Part shown: piece after piece, positions 57,095-64,000 of the stretch | How the letters are laid out: each line of letters begins with the position of its first letter | Numbering within the stretch: position 1 is the first letter of the stretch | DNA from: Zwartia panacis | Lineage (GTDB): Bacteria; Pseudomonadota; Gammaproteobacteria; Burkholderiales; Burkholderiaceae_B | Length of the DNA stretch: 64,000 nt | Assembly: GCF_030410395.1 (NCBI RefSeq) | Contig: NZ_JAUHHF010000001.1 | Span: 124,001-188,000, forward strand | Direction of reading: 5' to 3' | Notes under the pieces: generated by a model | The model's database searches: none | What the model was told of the DNA's origin: nothing | What the model saw: only the letters and a program-made list of their open reading frames with translations | Position numbers and translations under genes: made by a program

Positions 57095-57454
57095 ATGAAA
57101 GATCATGAAATTCGCACGCTGTTGGATCTACATGATCAGATCATCGACCAAGAGAATGGCTACTGGCTCAAAATAGAGGCTTGGGAAGTCAAAATTAGCA
57201 AAGATATACCTCATGGTATTCGGTATTCCCTTACGCTGCATGCCCCAAGCGGTAAACGAATTTTAGGTTATGACAACGCTCATGCCGTTAAGATGATAGG
57301 GAAGAGATATTCTGGTCAACGGATACCGTTTGATCATAAACATAGGCATATTGCAGACAAGGGTGTGCCATATGCATTCAAAAATGCGCATCAATTGTTA
57401 TCAGACTTTTTTACTGAAGTTGATTCGGTTTTAAAAGAGGCGAAGTCAAAATGA
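57095..57454 (+). CDS. TumE-like toxin (DUF6516 family)
   Basis: Predicted toxin of a two-gene system, 119 residues. It has the family-like core IRYSLTLHAPSGKRILGYDNAHAVKM (residues about 42-67), then a His/Lys/Arg-rich patch (PFDHKHRHIADKGVPYAFKN) and a C-terminal helix. TumE proteins are paired with an HTH antitoxin, TumA, as here, with a four-base overlap (ATGA). Known action is thought to be on RNA, but I cannot assign catalytic residues. The toxin-first order matches the TumE/TumA layout. Confidence 0.7.
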   Translation: MKDHEIRTLLDLHDQIIDQENGYWLKIEAWEVKISKDIPHGIRYSLTLHAPSGKRILGYDNAHAVKMIGKRYSGQRIPFDHKHRHIADKGVPYAFKNAHQLLSDFFTEVDSVLKEAKSK

Positions 57455-57798
57455 AAATTATTAAAATAGGTATTGCTTCACAAGAAAAAATTCGCGCACG
57501 TATGTTGGCGATCGCGAGAGGTGAGCTCAAACCTAAGCCTTCAGATCCTAAAATTTGGTTTACTTCAATGCGTTCACTGTCTGAAGTACTCAGCGACGAA
57601 AATCGAGCGCTTCTGGATGTCATTCGCACTTCACGACCTGCATCTATCAGTGCACTTGCTGATCTCACAGGACGTAAGCAAGGAAATCTCTCGCGTACTT
57701 TAAAAACGATGTCACGATACGGTTTAGTAAAAATGGAAAAGCACGAGCGATCACTTCGTCCGATTGCTCATGCTGAACGTTATCAGATTATGGTCTGA
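57451..57798 (+). CDS. TumA-like antitoxin with helix-turn-helix (MarR-like)
   Basis: The 115-residue product has an N-terminal basic segment, then a winged helix RPASISALADLTGRKQGNLSRTLKTMSRYGLVKMEKH (about 69-105), of the HVO_A0114-type DNA-binding class used by TumA antitoxins. It probably neutralises the toxin and represses the operon through the AT-rich dyad upstream. It overlaps the toxin gene by four bases. Confidence 0.75.
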   Translation: MKIIKIGIASQEKIRARMLAIARGELKPKPSDPKIWFTSMRSLSEVLSDENRALLDVIRTSRPASISALADLTGRKQGNLSRTLKTMSRYGLVKMEKHERSLRPIAHAERYQIMV

Positions 57799-57821
57799 GT
57801 TAACTGAGCGCGAAACTACGA

Positions 57822-58331
57822 CTAGTACGATCCCATGTAGTCTTTCTTGCCGATCTCGACGCCGTTATGACGCAACAGGTTATAAGCGGTGGTGACGTGG
57901 AAGAAAAACTGCGGCATGCCGTATTTCAATGCGTAGTCTTCAACCGCCAGTTTTTTCTCTTTTGGTGTACCGGGGCGTAATACGACTTCTTTGACTGTGC
58001 TGCCATTTAGTTGTTCAGCGGTCATGCCGTCGATGAGTGCGATGGTTTTGGCGATGCGCTGTTGTAGTTCGGCAAAGCTTTGTTCGGTATCTTCGTAGGC
58101 AGCGACCTCTACGCCCGCGATACGCGCCGGAACACTTTTGGCAAAGTCGCAAGCGATCTGGACCTGACGCACTAGTGGCAGCATGTCGGGAAAAAGACGC
58201 GACTGCAACAACACGACTGGATCAAACTTGCGCTGTTGTGCGTGTTCTTCGCCCTTTTTGAGCACATCGCTCAGCGCCAAAAGCATTTGTTTGAAAACAG
58301 GCACGGTTGCGCTGTAGAGGGAAATGGACAT
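57822..58331 (-). CDS. DUF1993-family protein
   Basis: Small soluble protein of 169 residues, helical and related to the DinB/YfiT four-helix fold. Matches of the family include SRLFPDMLPLVRQVQIACDFAK, MPQFFFHVTTAYNLLRHNGVEIGKKDYMG and the conserved KKLAVEDYALKYG. Function is unknown in the family. It converges on the antitoxin gene and diverges from umuD by 105 bases. Confidence 0.9.
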   Translation of the reverse strand: MSISLYSATVPVFKQMLLALSDVLKKGEEHAQQRKFDPVVLLQSRLFPDMLPLVRQVQIACDFAKSVPARIAGVEVAAYEDTEQSFAELQQRIAKTIALIDGMTAEQLNGSTVKEVVLRPGTPKEKKLAVEDYALKYGMPQFFFHVTTAYNLLRHNGVEIGKKDYMGSY

Positions 58332-58400
58332 GATTTTCTATCCTGTTCGGGCTAAGTCGAGATTGATTAAAGCATGATCTCACTGATCGGAAAATTTCAT

Positions 58401-58430
58401 TTGGTTGTATCCAAATGTTAATCGTATACT
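58401..58430 (+). promoter_or_regulatory. umuDC promoter
   Basis: TTGGTT (58401-58406), 18 bases, then TATACT (58425-58430). Start of transcription would fall at about 58437, the first base of the umuD ATG, so the mRNA is predicted to be leaderless. The LexA box overlaps the -10, so repression would be by occlusion. Confidence 0.5.
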
Positions 58431-58446
58431 GTATTTATGTACAGTA
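58427..58446 (+). promoter_or_regulatory. LexA (SOS) box
   Basis: TACTGTATTTATGTACAGTA is nearly the consensus CTGT-N8-ACAG with matching flanking TA on both sides. It overlaps the umuD start codon (58437-58439) and the -10 hexamer, so LexA should repress umuDC tightly until DNA damage. Confidence 0.93.
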
Positions 58447-58928
58447 TTCTTGCCTCCCAAACTCAATCCGCCAAAGCGGAGCCAAACCTGACTCAAACGC
58501 CTGTTCATGCGGCGCTGGAGCCGGCTGCGCGGGATTTACCGCTTTTGGCGCACCGGATCAGCGCGGGCTTTCCTTCGCCTGCGGCGGATTATCTCGAGGT
58601 CGGGCTTGATCTCAACGACTATCTGGTACGCAATAAACCCGCGACATTCCTGTTCACGGTCAAAGGGGACTCCATGTCGGGTGCCAGCATCGAAGAGGGT
58701 GACAAGGTCATCGTGGATCGTGCGCTGACGCCCAAGCATCGGGATATTGTGGTGGCGGTGGTGGATGGCGAGTACACGCTCAAGCGGTTGTTCAAGCATC
58801 GCGGGCGCGTCGAATTGCGCGCTGAAAATCCTGCTTACTTACCGATCGAGTTCAAAGATGGCAATGAGTTATTAGTCTGGGGGGTGGTGGTCGGGGTGGT
58901 GCGGCGCTACTCAGCAAGGGGTGGATGA
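58437..58928 (+). CDS. umuD: UmuD, S24-family autoprotease subunit of DNA polymerase V
   Basis: SOS protein of 163 residues, cleaved upon RecA-ssDNA contact to give UmuD'. The nucleophile Ser79 (KGDSM) and general-base Lys116 (EYTLKRL) are in place. Cleavage is predicted at Ala43-Gly44 (ISAGFPSP). The N-terminal arm before this is about 43 residues, against 24 in E. coli, and no other start codon lies downstream in frame before the conserved region, so the start inside the LexA box is forced. Overlaps umuC. Confidence 0.92.
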   Translation: MYSILASQTQSAKAEPNLTQTPVHAALEPAARDLPLLAHRISAGFPSPAADYLEVGLDLNDYLVRNKPATFLFTVKGDSMSGASIEEGDKVIVDRALTPKHRDIVVAVVDGEYTLKRLFKHRGRVELRAENPAYLPIEFKDGNELLVWGVVVGVVRRYSARGG

Positions 58929-60199
58929 TGTTCGCGCTTGTGGATGTCAATAATTTCTATGTCTCTTGTGAGCGTGTGTTCAAGCCCAAGCTTGAAGGTA
59001 TTCCGATCGTTGTGCTGTCTAACAACGATGGTTGTGCGGTGGCCCGCAGCAATGAGGTCAAGGCGTTAGGCGTCAAAATGGGCACGCCATGGTTCCAGAT
59101 GAAAGACTTGGCGCGTGAGCACCGTATTCTGGCGTTTTCCTCCAACTACGCGCTCTACGGAGATATGAGCAATCGTGTAGTGCAGATTTTGCGGGACTTT
59201 TCGCCTGATACAGAGGTCTACAGTATCGATGAGTCTTTTTTGCAGATCGAAACGGTCGCGCACCTTTACGGGGGGGCGCTATCGATGGGGCAGCAGATGC
59301 GCCAGCGCATCAAACAGTGGACGGGACTGCCTGTTTGCGTGGGAGTCGGACCGACTAAAACGCTTGCCAAGTTCGCCAATCATTTAGCTAAAAAAAATCC
59401 TGAATTCGAGGGGGTATGTGATTTGCATGTGATCCCGCGTCAGGAGCGTGTGCGCTGGATGAGCGGCATCGAGGTGGGCGAGGTCTGGGGCGTGGGGGGA
59501 CGGATCGCGCGCCGGCTCGAGGCGATGGGGATTCATACGGTCCTGGATCTGCGCAATGCTTCGCCAAAAGAAATGCGCAGGCACTTTGGTGTCGTCATGG
59601 AGCGCAGCTGTAATGAGTTGCGCGGGATTTCTTGTTTGGCGCTTGAGGATGTTGCCGGACCCAAACAACAAATCATGTCTTCGCGCAGTTTTGGCCGACC
59701 TGTTGAAACGATCGAGGAGTTACGCGAGTCGCTTGCGAGCTATTTATCGCGCGCGGCTGAAAAACTACGCAAGCAACAGTCTGTCTCGGCGGCTGTGTAC
59801 GTGTTCATCCAGACGAATCGCTTCAACCAAGATGAGCAATACAACGCGAGCGTGACGGTGCCTTTGCATGAGCCGACTGATGACACGCTCACCCTCACTG
59901 CTGCGGCCTTGAGTGGTTTGGAGACGATTTATCGTGCTGGTTTTCGTTATAAAAAAGCGGGCGTGATGTTGATGCTCCTTTCGGACAAACAGAGGCGCCA
60001 GATGAGTATTTTTGATAACTTGGCAGCGACACAGAAATCAACTCAGCTGATGCGCGCGCTTGATACGATTAATCGTGATTATGGGCATGGTACGGTGCGC
60101 TCTGGAGTGAGTGGGTTCACGCAACGCTGGGCGATGCGCAATGAAAACCGTTCACCACGGTATACAACGCGCTGGGACGAGTTGCCTGTTGTACGTTAG
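58925..60199 (+). CDS. umuC: UmuC, catalytic subunit of translesion DNA polymerase V
   Basis: Y-family polymerase of 424 residues. Palm-domain metal ligands are Asp7 ([12 protein letters not shown]) and Asp102-Glu103 (SIDESF). A little-finger domain (about 240-350) and a C-terminal DUF4113-like region ([18 protein letters not shown]) with KK and RW residues follow, as in UmuC. Overlaps umuD by four bases and shares its LexA control. Two ATGs in a row (58925, 58928) are possible starts. Confidence 0.95.
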   Translation: MMFALVDVNNFYVSCERVFKPKLEGIPIVVLSNNDGCAVARSNEVKALGVKMGTPWFQMKDLAREHRILAFSSNYALYGDMSNRVVQILRDFSPDTEVYSIDESFLQIETVAHLYGGALSMGQQMRQRIKQWTGLPVCVGVGPTKTLAKFANHLAKKNPEFEGVCDLHVIPRQERVRWMSGIEVGEVWGVGGRIARRLEAMGIHTVLDLRNASPKEMRRHFGVVMERSCNELRGISCLALEDVAGPKQQIMSSRSFGRPVETIEELRESLASYLSRAAEKLRKQQSVSAAVYVFIQTNRFNQDEQYNASVTVPLHEPTDDTLTLTAAALSGLETIYRAGFRYKKAGVMLMLLSDKQRRQMSIFDNLAATQKSTQLMRALDTINRDYGHGTVRSGVSGFTQRWAMRNENRSPRYTTRWDELPVVR

Positions 60200-60215
60200 A
60201 AGATATCGAACGTAT

Positions 60216-61430
60216 TTAGCGCCGTCCACCCGCCATTTTGATCGCTTCTGGTTGTCGTCGCAGTGTCATCATGCTGAGGGCGCCTAGTAACGGACCAATG
60301 GCCAGTACGATGAAAGCATAGCGCCAGCCAACCATCTCGGAGATCTGTGCGATGAGCCAGATCGAGGAGGCTGTGAGCAGAAAACCGAGGCTGGTCTGCA
60401 GGGTCAGCACTGTCCCGATCAAGCGGGGTTCGGCGAGTTCGGCGATGGCCGCCGAAAACTGTGCCGAATCCGCTACAACGGTCATGCCCCAGACCGCCGC
60501 GATCACGATGACTGCGATTGGACCCGCGTCCACTGAAAAGCCGATCAATAGCGCACAACCGCCGCTTAAGAGCAGCGCGCCGGTAGTTGTCAGGGTGCGA
60601 CCAATACGATCGGCAAGCAGACCTGCCAGCAAGCATCCAATCGCTCCAGTGGCCATCACGAGAAAGGTGATCAACGAAATGGAGGAATGACCCAGTTCGA
60701 TCTCCATGCCTGAAGCAGGCAGCGCCCAGACAAAAAAGCTACCGAGCCAAGCCCACATGGCATAGAGCTCCCACATATGCCCAAGGTAGCCACCCTGAGC
60801 CAGCAAAATGGGTTTATTTTTCAGCAGCGCTTGAAGGTCTGCCCAGCGAAAAGTCATGGACTTGGCATGCTTGGGTCCGAGCGCGACAAAATGGATAGCC
60901 GCTGCCGCTGCAATCGCGCAGCCACTGGCAAGCGCGACGGGGATGTGCCAGCCGATACTGACAAAGGCGTAGAAAAGATGCGGCATGGCAGATCCAAGCG
61001 TCACGGCGCCCACCAGAGCCCCCATGAGCAGCCCCATGTTGCCTGTGGACCAGCCAGCAGCGAGTTTCATGCCGACTGGATAGACGCCAGCCATACAGAC
61101 TCCCGTTGCAAATCTCAATACAGGCGCCGCAGGATGATCAAAGCCAGAAAGCAAGAGTGCCCCATTGAATAGTGCGCCAAGTAATGCCGCTGCTGAAAAC
61201 AGCACGCGAGAGTCAAAGCGGTCGGCAAGTCCAAATCCGGCGCTTGTAAACGTGCCGGCTACGAAACCAATCTGGACTGCAGATGTGAGTGCGGCGGCGG
61301 CATCGGTCGAAAGCTGACCAGCATCCAAAAGACTCGGTACCGCTGCCGAGGCAGAAAACCATAATGCCATCGCCGCGATTTGACACACGATAATCAGAAA
61401 GATGGATAGGCTGCGTCCGCTTGCGCGCAT
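60216..61430 (-). CDS. Major facilitator superfamily transporter
   Basis: Inner-membrane permease of 404 residues with about 12 hydrophobic segments. The loop 2-3 motif is seen as AGFGLADRFDSRVLFS, and AGLLADRIGRTLTTT in the second half is the matching motif. Likely a drug or metabolite exporter, but no substrate can be inferred. Convergent with umuC (16-base gap) and divergent from the ABC exporter gene. Confidence 0.85.
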   Translation of the reverse strand: MRASGRSLSIFLIIVCQIAAMALWFSASAAVPSLLDAGQLSTDAAAALTSAVQIGFVAGTFTSAGFGLADRFDSRVLFSAAALLGALFNGALLLSGFDHPAAPVLRFATGVCMAGVYPVGMKLAAGWSTGNMGLLMGALVGAVTLGSAMPHLFYAFVSIGWHIPVALASGCAIAAAAAIHFVALGPKHAKSMTFRWADLQALLKNKPILLAQGGYLGHMWELYAMWAWLGSFFVWALPASGMEIELGHSSISLITFLVMATGAIGCLLAGLLADRIGRTLTTTGALLLSGGCALLIGFSVDAGPIAVIVIAAVWGMTVVADSAQFSAAIAELAEPRLIGTVLTLQTSLGFLLTASSIWLIAQISEMVGWRYAFIVLAIGPLLGALSMMTLRRQPEAIKMAGGRR

Positions 61431-61504
61431 GAGGGTCCAATCTTGAAAATGGGCGATTACCCGGAACTTTGTGATTTTATATTTAACTCAGAGACAAAAT
61501 CACA

Positions 61505-63319
61505 ATGATGTTTCCCTTACACTCAATGACTATGGCGAAAAAACTCAGCAGTCTCACTCATTGGTTACGTGAGTACCGGGTGTTCTCCCGGTACAAGACA
61601 CAGTGGTTTCTGGCCGCGCTGTTTTTACTTTTGGCTGCAGCTGCCACGCTGGCCGTACCACTCGCATTTCGTGATTTGGTCGATACCGGATTGACCAGCG
61701 AGGCGGTTGATCTGAAATTCATCAATCTGTTGCTGTTGGCTGTGGCGCTGGCATTGATGACTGCGAGCCGGTTTTACGTGATGTCATGGCTCGGCGAGCG
61801 TGTGGTCGCGGATATCCGACGGCGTGTCTTTGAAAACGTCTTGCGACAGAGTCCTGCGTATTTTGAAACCCTACAGACAGGCGAAGTGTTGTCACGGATG
61901 ACGAGCGACACTACTTTAGTTCAAACACTAGTGGGCTCAAGTATCTCGATCGCATTGCGTAGCCTGGTGATGTTGCTTGGTGGGATGACCATGATGCTGG
62001 TGACCAGTGCCTGGCTAGCCGGCGTGATGATTATTTTGCTCTTGGTGATCGTTCTACCCCTCTGGGCCTTGGGTCGGCGCGTGCGTAAGATGTCACGGGC
62101 CAGCCAGGATAAAGTCGCCGATACGAGTGCGATGGCTGGCGAGGTGTTGAACGCGATCACGACTGTTCAGGCGTTTGTGCGAGAGCCCTACGAACAAAAA
62201 CGTTTTGATTCGGCGGTCGAGCAGGCCTTTGCCGAAGCCAAAAAACGTATCACCATGCGCTCAATACTCACAGCGTCGGCGATCGTGATGGCCTTTGGCG
62301 TCATTGTGTTTGTTTTATGGATGGGTGCGCGTCAGGTCACTCAGGGCGTCATATCGCTTGGTGAGTTGACTCAGTTCGTGTTGTACGCGGTCTTGATTGC
62401 TGGCTCGATTGGAGCACTATCAGAGACCTGGGGTGACTTGCAGCGCGCAGCGGGTGCGATGGAAAGACTCGTCGAGTTGATGCAGGCCAGGCCTGCCTTG
62501 ATTGATGACTCAAATAAAAACAGCGAAAGCATTGATCGATTGATCACCGGCATTTCAGCGCCAGATTCGTTCATGGGGAATGAGTTTGCTGAGGCATTGA
62601 AATTCAAGGACGTCACGTTTTCCTATCCCTCACGGCCTGATTTTCTGACGATGAATCACTTGTCCTTTTCTGTATCGAGTGGTGCCCGTTATGCGCTGGT
62701 GGGGCCCTCTGGCGCGGGGAAAAGCACGTTATTTGCGATGCTATTACGTTTTTATCAGCCTGCTGCTGGACAAATCGAAGTGTTCGGCCGTGATATTACG
62801 CAATGGCCGGTGAGCACGTTGCGTAATTTGATTGGCATCGTTCCTCAAGAACCGGTCATATTTGCAGCCAGTGCGATGGAAAATATCCGCTATGGCAGAC
62901 TCGATGCAACCGATCAAGAAGTCATCGCAGCGGCCCAGACTGCGCACGCCCATGGCTTTATCACGGCCTTGCCGCAAGGGTATGACAGCTTTTTAGGTGA
63001 GCGGGGCGTGCGATTATCAGGTGGACAAAAACAGCGGATTTCAATTGCGCGCGCGATTTTGAAAAATCCGCCGCTCTTGCTGCTTGATGAAGCGACGAGC
63101 GCTCTGGATGCAGAGTCGGAGCGCGAGGTTCAGCTCGCGCTGGAAAGTGTCCTGCCAGGCAGGACATCATTGACGATCGCGCATCGTTTGGCGACAGTGC
63201 TTCAAGCTGACCGTATTATTGTGTTGGAGGATGGTACGGTGGTCGAGCAGGGTACGCACGCGGAGCTGATTGGCCAAAGTGGTTTGTATGCACGGCTGGC
63301 GAAGTTGCAGTTTGCTTGA
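61505..63319 (+). CDS. ABC exporter, fused permease and ATPase (MsbA/LmrA-like)
   Basis: Half-transporter of 604 residues that works as a dimer. Six membrane segments (about 30-320) precede an ATPase with Walker A GPSGAGKST (about 402-410), Q-loop IGIVPQEP, signature LSGGQKQR, Walker B LLLLDEATSALD and H-loop AHRLAT. It belongs to the ABCB type with lipid or drug substrates. The start is uncertain: ATG at 61505, 61508 or 61526 are all possible. Single gene. Confidence 0.88.
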   Translation: MMFPLHSMTMAKKLSSLTHWLREYRVFSRYKTQWFLAALFLLLAAAATLAVPLAFRDLVDTGLTSEAVDLKFINLLLLAVALALMTASRFYVMSWLGERVVADIRRRVFENVLRQSPAYFETLQTGEVLSRMTSDTTLVQTLVGSSISIALRSLVMLLGGMTMMLVTSAWLAGVMIILLLVIVLPLWALGRRVRKMSRASQDKVADTSAMAGEVLNAITTVQAFVREPYEQKRFDSAVEQAFAEAKKRITMRSILTASAIVMAFGVIVFVLWMGARQVTQGVISLGELTQFVLYAVLIAGSIGALSETWGDLQRAAGAMERLVELMQARPALIDDSNKNSESIDRLITGISAPDSFMGNEFAEALKFKDVTFSYPSRPDFLTMNHLSFSVSSGARYALVGPSGAGKSTLFAMLLRFYQPAAGQIEVFGRDITQWPVSTLRNLIGIVPQEPVIFAASAMENIRYGRLDATDQEVIAAAQTAHAHGFITALPQGYDSFLGERGVRLSGGQKQRISIARAILKNPPLLLLDEATSALDAESEREVQLALESVLPGRTSLTIAHRLATVLQADRIIVLEDGTVVEQGTHAELIGQSGLYARLAKLQFA

Positions 63320-63404
63320 TCAAAATACCCCTAGAAGTCGTATGGAACTCTTTGTTCAGCAGACTAGTCTATAAAACTTATTTAACGTACTTTACAAGGA
63401 GCCT

Positions 63405-63680
63405 ATGATGCATTGTCCAGTTTGCAAAGATCCTCAGCTCGTGATCTCTGAGCGTCAGGGTATAGAAATTGATTACTGCCCATCATGTCGGGGTGTATGG
63501 CTCGATAGAGGAGAATTGGATAAACTGATCGAAAAGTCGAATGTCATGAATCAACCAAGTCCGGTTAGCTCGTATCAACAAAGAGAGTCTCAGCCGCGCA
63601 TGGATGACCGTTATCATTCGGACTCTAGACATCATTATCAGAAAAAACCAAAAAACTGGCTCAGTGAATTTTTTGATTGA
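63405..63680 (+). CDS. TFIIB-type zinc-ribbon protein
   Basis: The 91-residue product has the ribbon CPVC...CPSC (Cys4, Cys7, Cys25, Cys28) with DYCPSCRGVWLDRGELDKLIEKS, the zf-TFIIB family signature. A His/Ser/Arg-rich, probably disordered tail (DDRYHSDSRHHYQKKPK) leads to WLSEFFD. Related proteins are small, widely conserved and poorly understood. An AAGGAG site precedes the ATG pair at 63405. Confidence 0.85.
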   Translation: MMHCPVCKDPQLVISERQGIEIDYCPSCRGVWLDRGELDKLIEKSNVMNQPSPVSSYQQRESQPRMDDRYHSDSRHHYQKKPKNWLSEFFD

Positions 63681-63727
63681 GTATAGATTTTGACCCTGAC
63701 ACATTGACATCTCTACTCGCTCACTTT

Positions 63728-64000
63728 ATGTCCACTCATCCATGTTCAGTTCAAGCACTACAAAATCTGAGTCTTCCTGTTATCGCCTCTCCGATGTTCA
63801 CAGTCAGTTATCCAGAACTGGTGTTGGCGCAATGTAAAGCGGGAATAGTGGGGTCTTTTCCAGCATTGAATGCTAGAGAGCCTCAGATACTGGATGAATG
63901 GCTTTATCTGATTGAGCAGGATTTGGAGGCATTTAAAAGACAAAATCCTCAGATGAATATTGGTCCTGTCGCCGTGAATCAAATTTCACATCAATCTAAT
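63728..64000 (+). CDS. Nitronate monooxygenase (2-nitropropane dioxygenase family), 5' part only
   Basis: The frame starts at ATG 63728 and is still open at the window end (91 codons). The opening residues LSLPVIASPMFTVSYPELVLAQCKAGIVGSFPALNAR match the FMN-binding start of class I nitronate monooxygenases, and PVAVNQISHQSN corresponds to the next barrel strand. Flavin enzyme oxidising alkyl nitronates. Most of the protein lies outside the window. Confidence 0.8.
   Translation, partial: MSTHPCSVQALQNLSLPVIASPMFTVSYPELVLAQCKAGIVGSFPALNAREPQILDEWLYLIEQDLEAFKRQNPQMNIGPVAVNQISHQSN

Overview
The window looks like a chromosomal segment of a betaproteobacterium of the order Burkholderiales, most likely Alcaligenaceae. 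This is inferred from the housekeeping gene order (dapA-bamC; mutS; cysS-accA-tilS-lysC), the two Bug-type tripartite tricarboxylate receptors, and protein-level resemblance to Bordetella and Achromobacter relatives. No 16S rRNA gene is present, so the genus cannot be fixed.

Layout. Bases 1-25,000 are a dense core region: dapA-bamC; a complete urease cluster ureDABCEFG; convergent mutS-roxA; a 3-oxoacid/3-oxoadipate CoA-transferase pair; cysE, trmJ, suhB; a TerC/CBS membrane protein; a TPR-PPIase-lpxH operon; cysS, a DNA glycosylase, accA, tilS and lysC. A tRNA-Ser(GCT) at 25,011 marks the start of accessory DNA. From there to about 29,160 lie decayed and phage-like genes around an intact ATPase-TOPRIM gene that resembles OLD/PARIS-type defence proteins. 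It is flanked by two paralogous copies of a small membrane-protein gene, one of them broken by an amber codon. A phage small-terminase gene follows.

Bases 29,900-37,720 look visibly AT-richer and read as one functional unit: a cytochrome b561-like protein, an OmpR/QseB-type two-component system, then a tightly coupled operon of a small DUF4214 protein with charged tandem repeats and a complete type I secretion system (TolC-like, ABC, HlyD-like). The same CTTAAG-N5-xxTAAG direct repeat occurs upstream of both the regulator operon and the secretion operon. This suggests that the two-component system controls itself and the secretion of the DUF4214 protein.

Bases 38,000-56,000 hold metabolic and surface genes: a secreted protein of unknown function, an aspartate-type aminotransferase, two Bug receptors, an autotransporter with a hexanucleotide Asn-Ser repeat, a sulfite-dehydrogenase-like molybdoenzyme with its cytochrome c, an MFS transporter, a class II aldolase, a divergent locus with a Tat-exported caspase-like protease, and a LysR-Bug-enolase superfamily cluster. 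Bases 56,000-64,000 contain two inner-membrane proteins, a TumE/TumA-like toxin-antitoxin pair, an SOS-controlled umuDC operon with a near-perfect LexA box, an MFS transporter, an ABC exporter, a zinc-ribbon protein and the start of a nitronate monooxygenase cut by the window end.

All functional calls come from reading the protein sequences against known family motifs. No database search was run.
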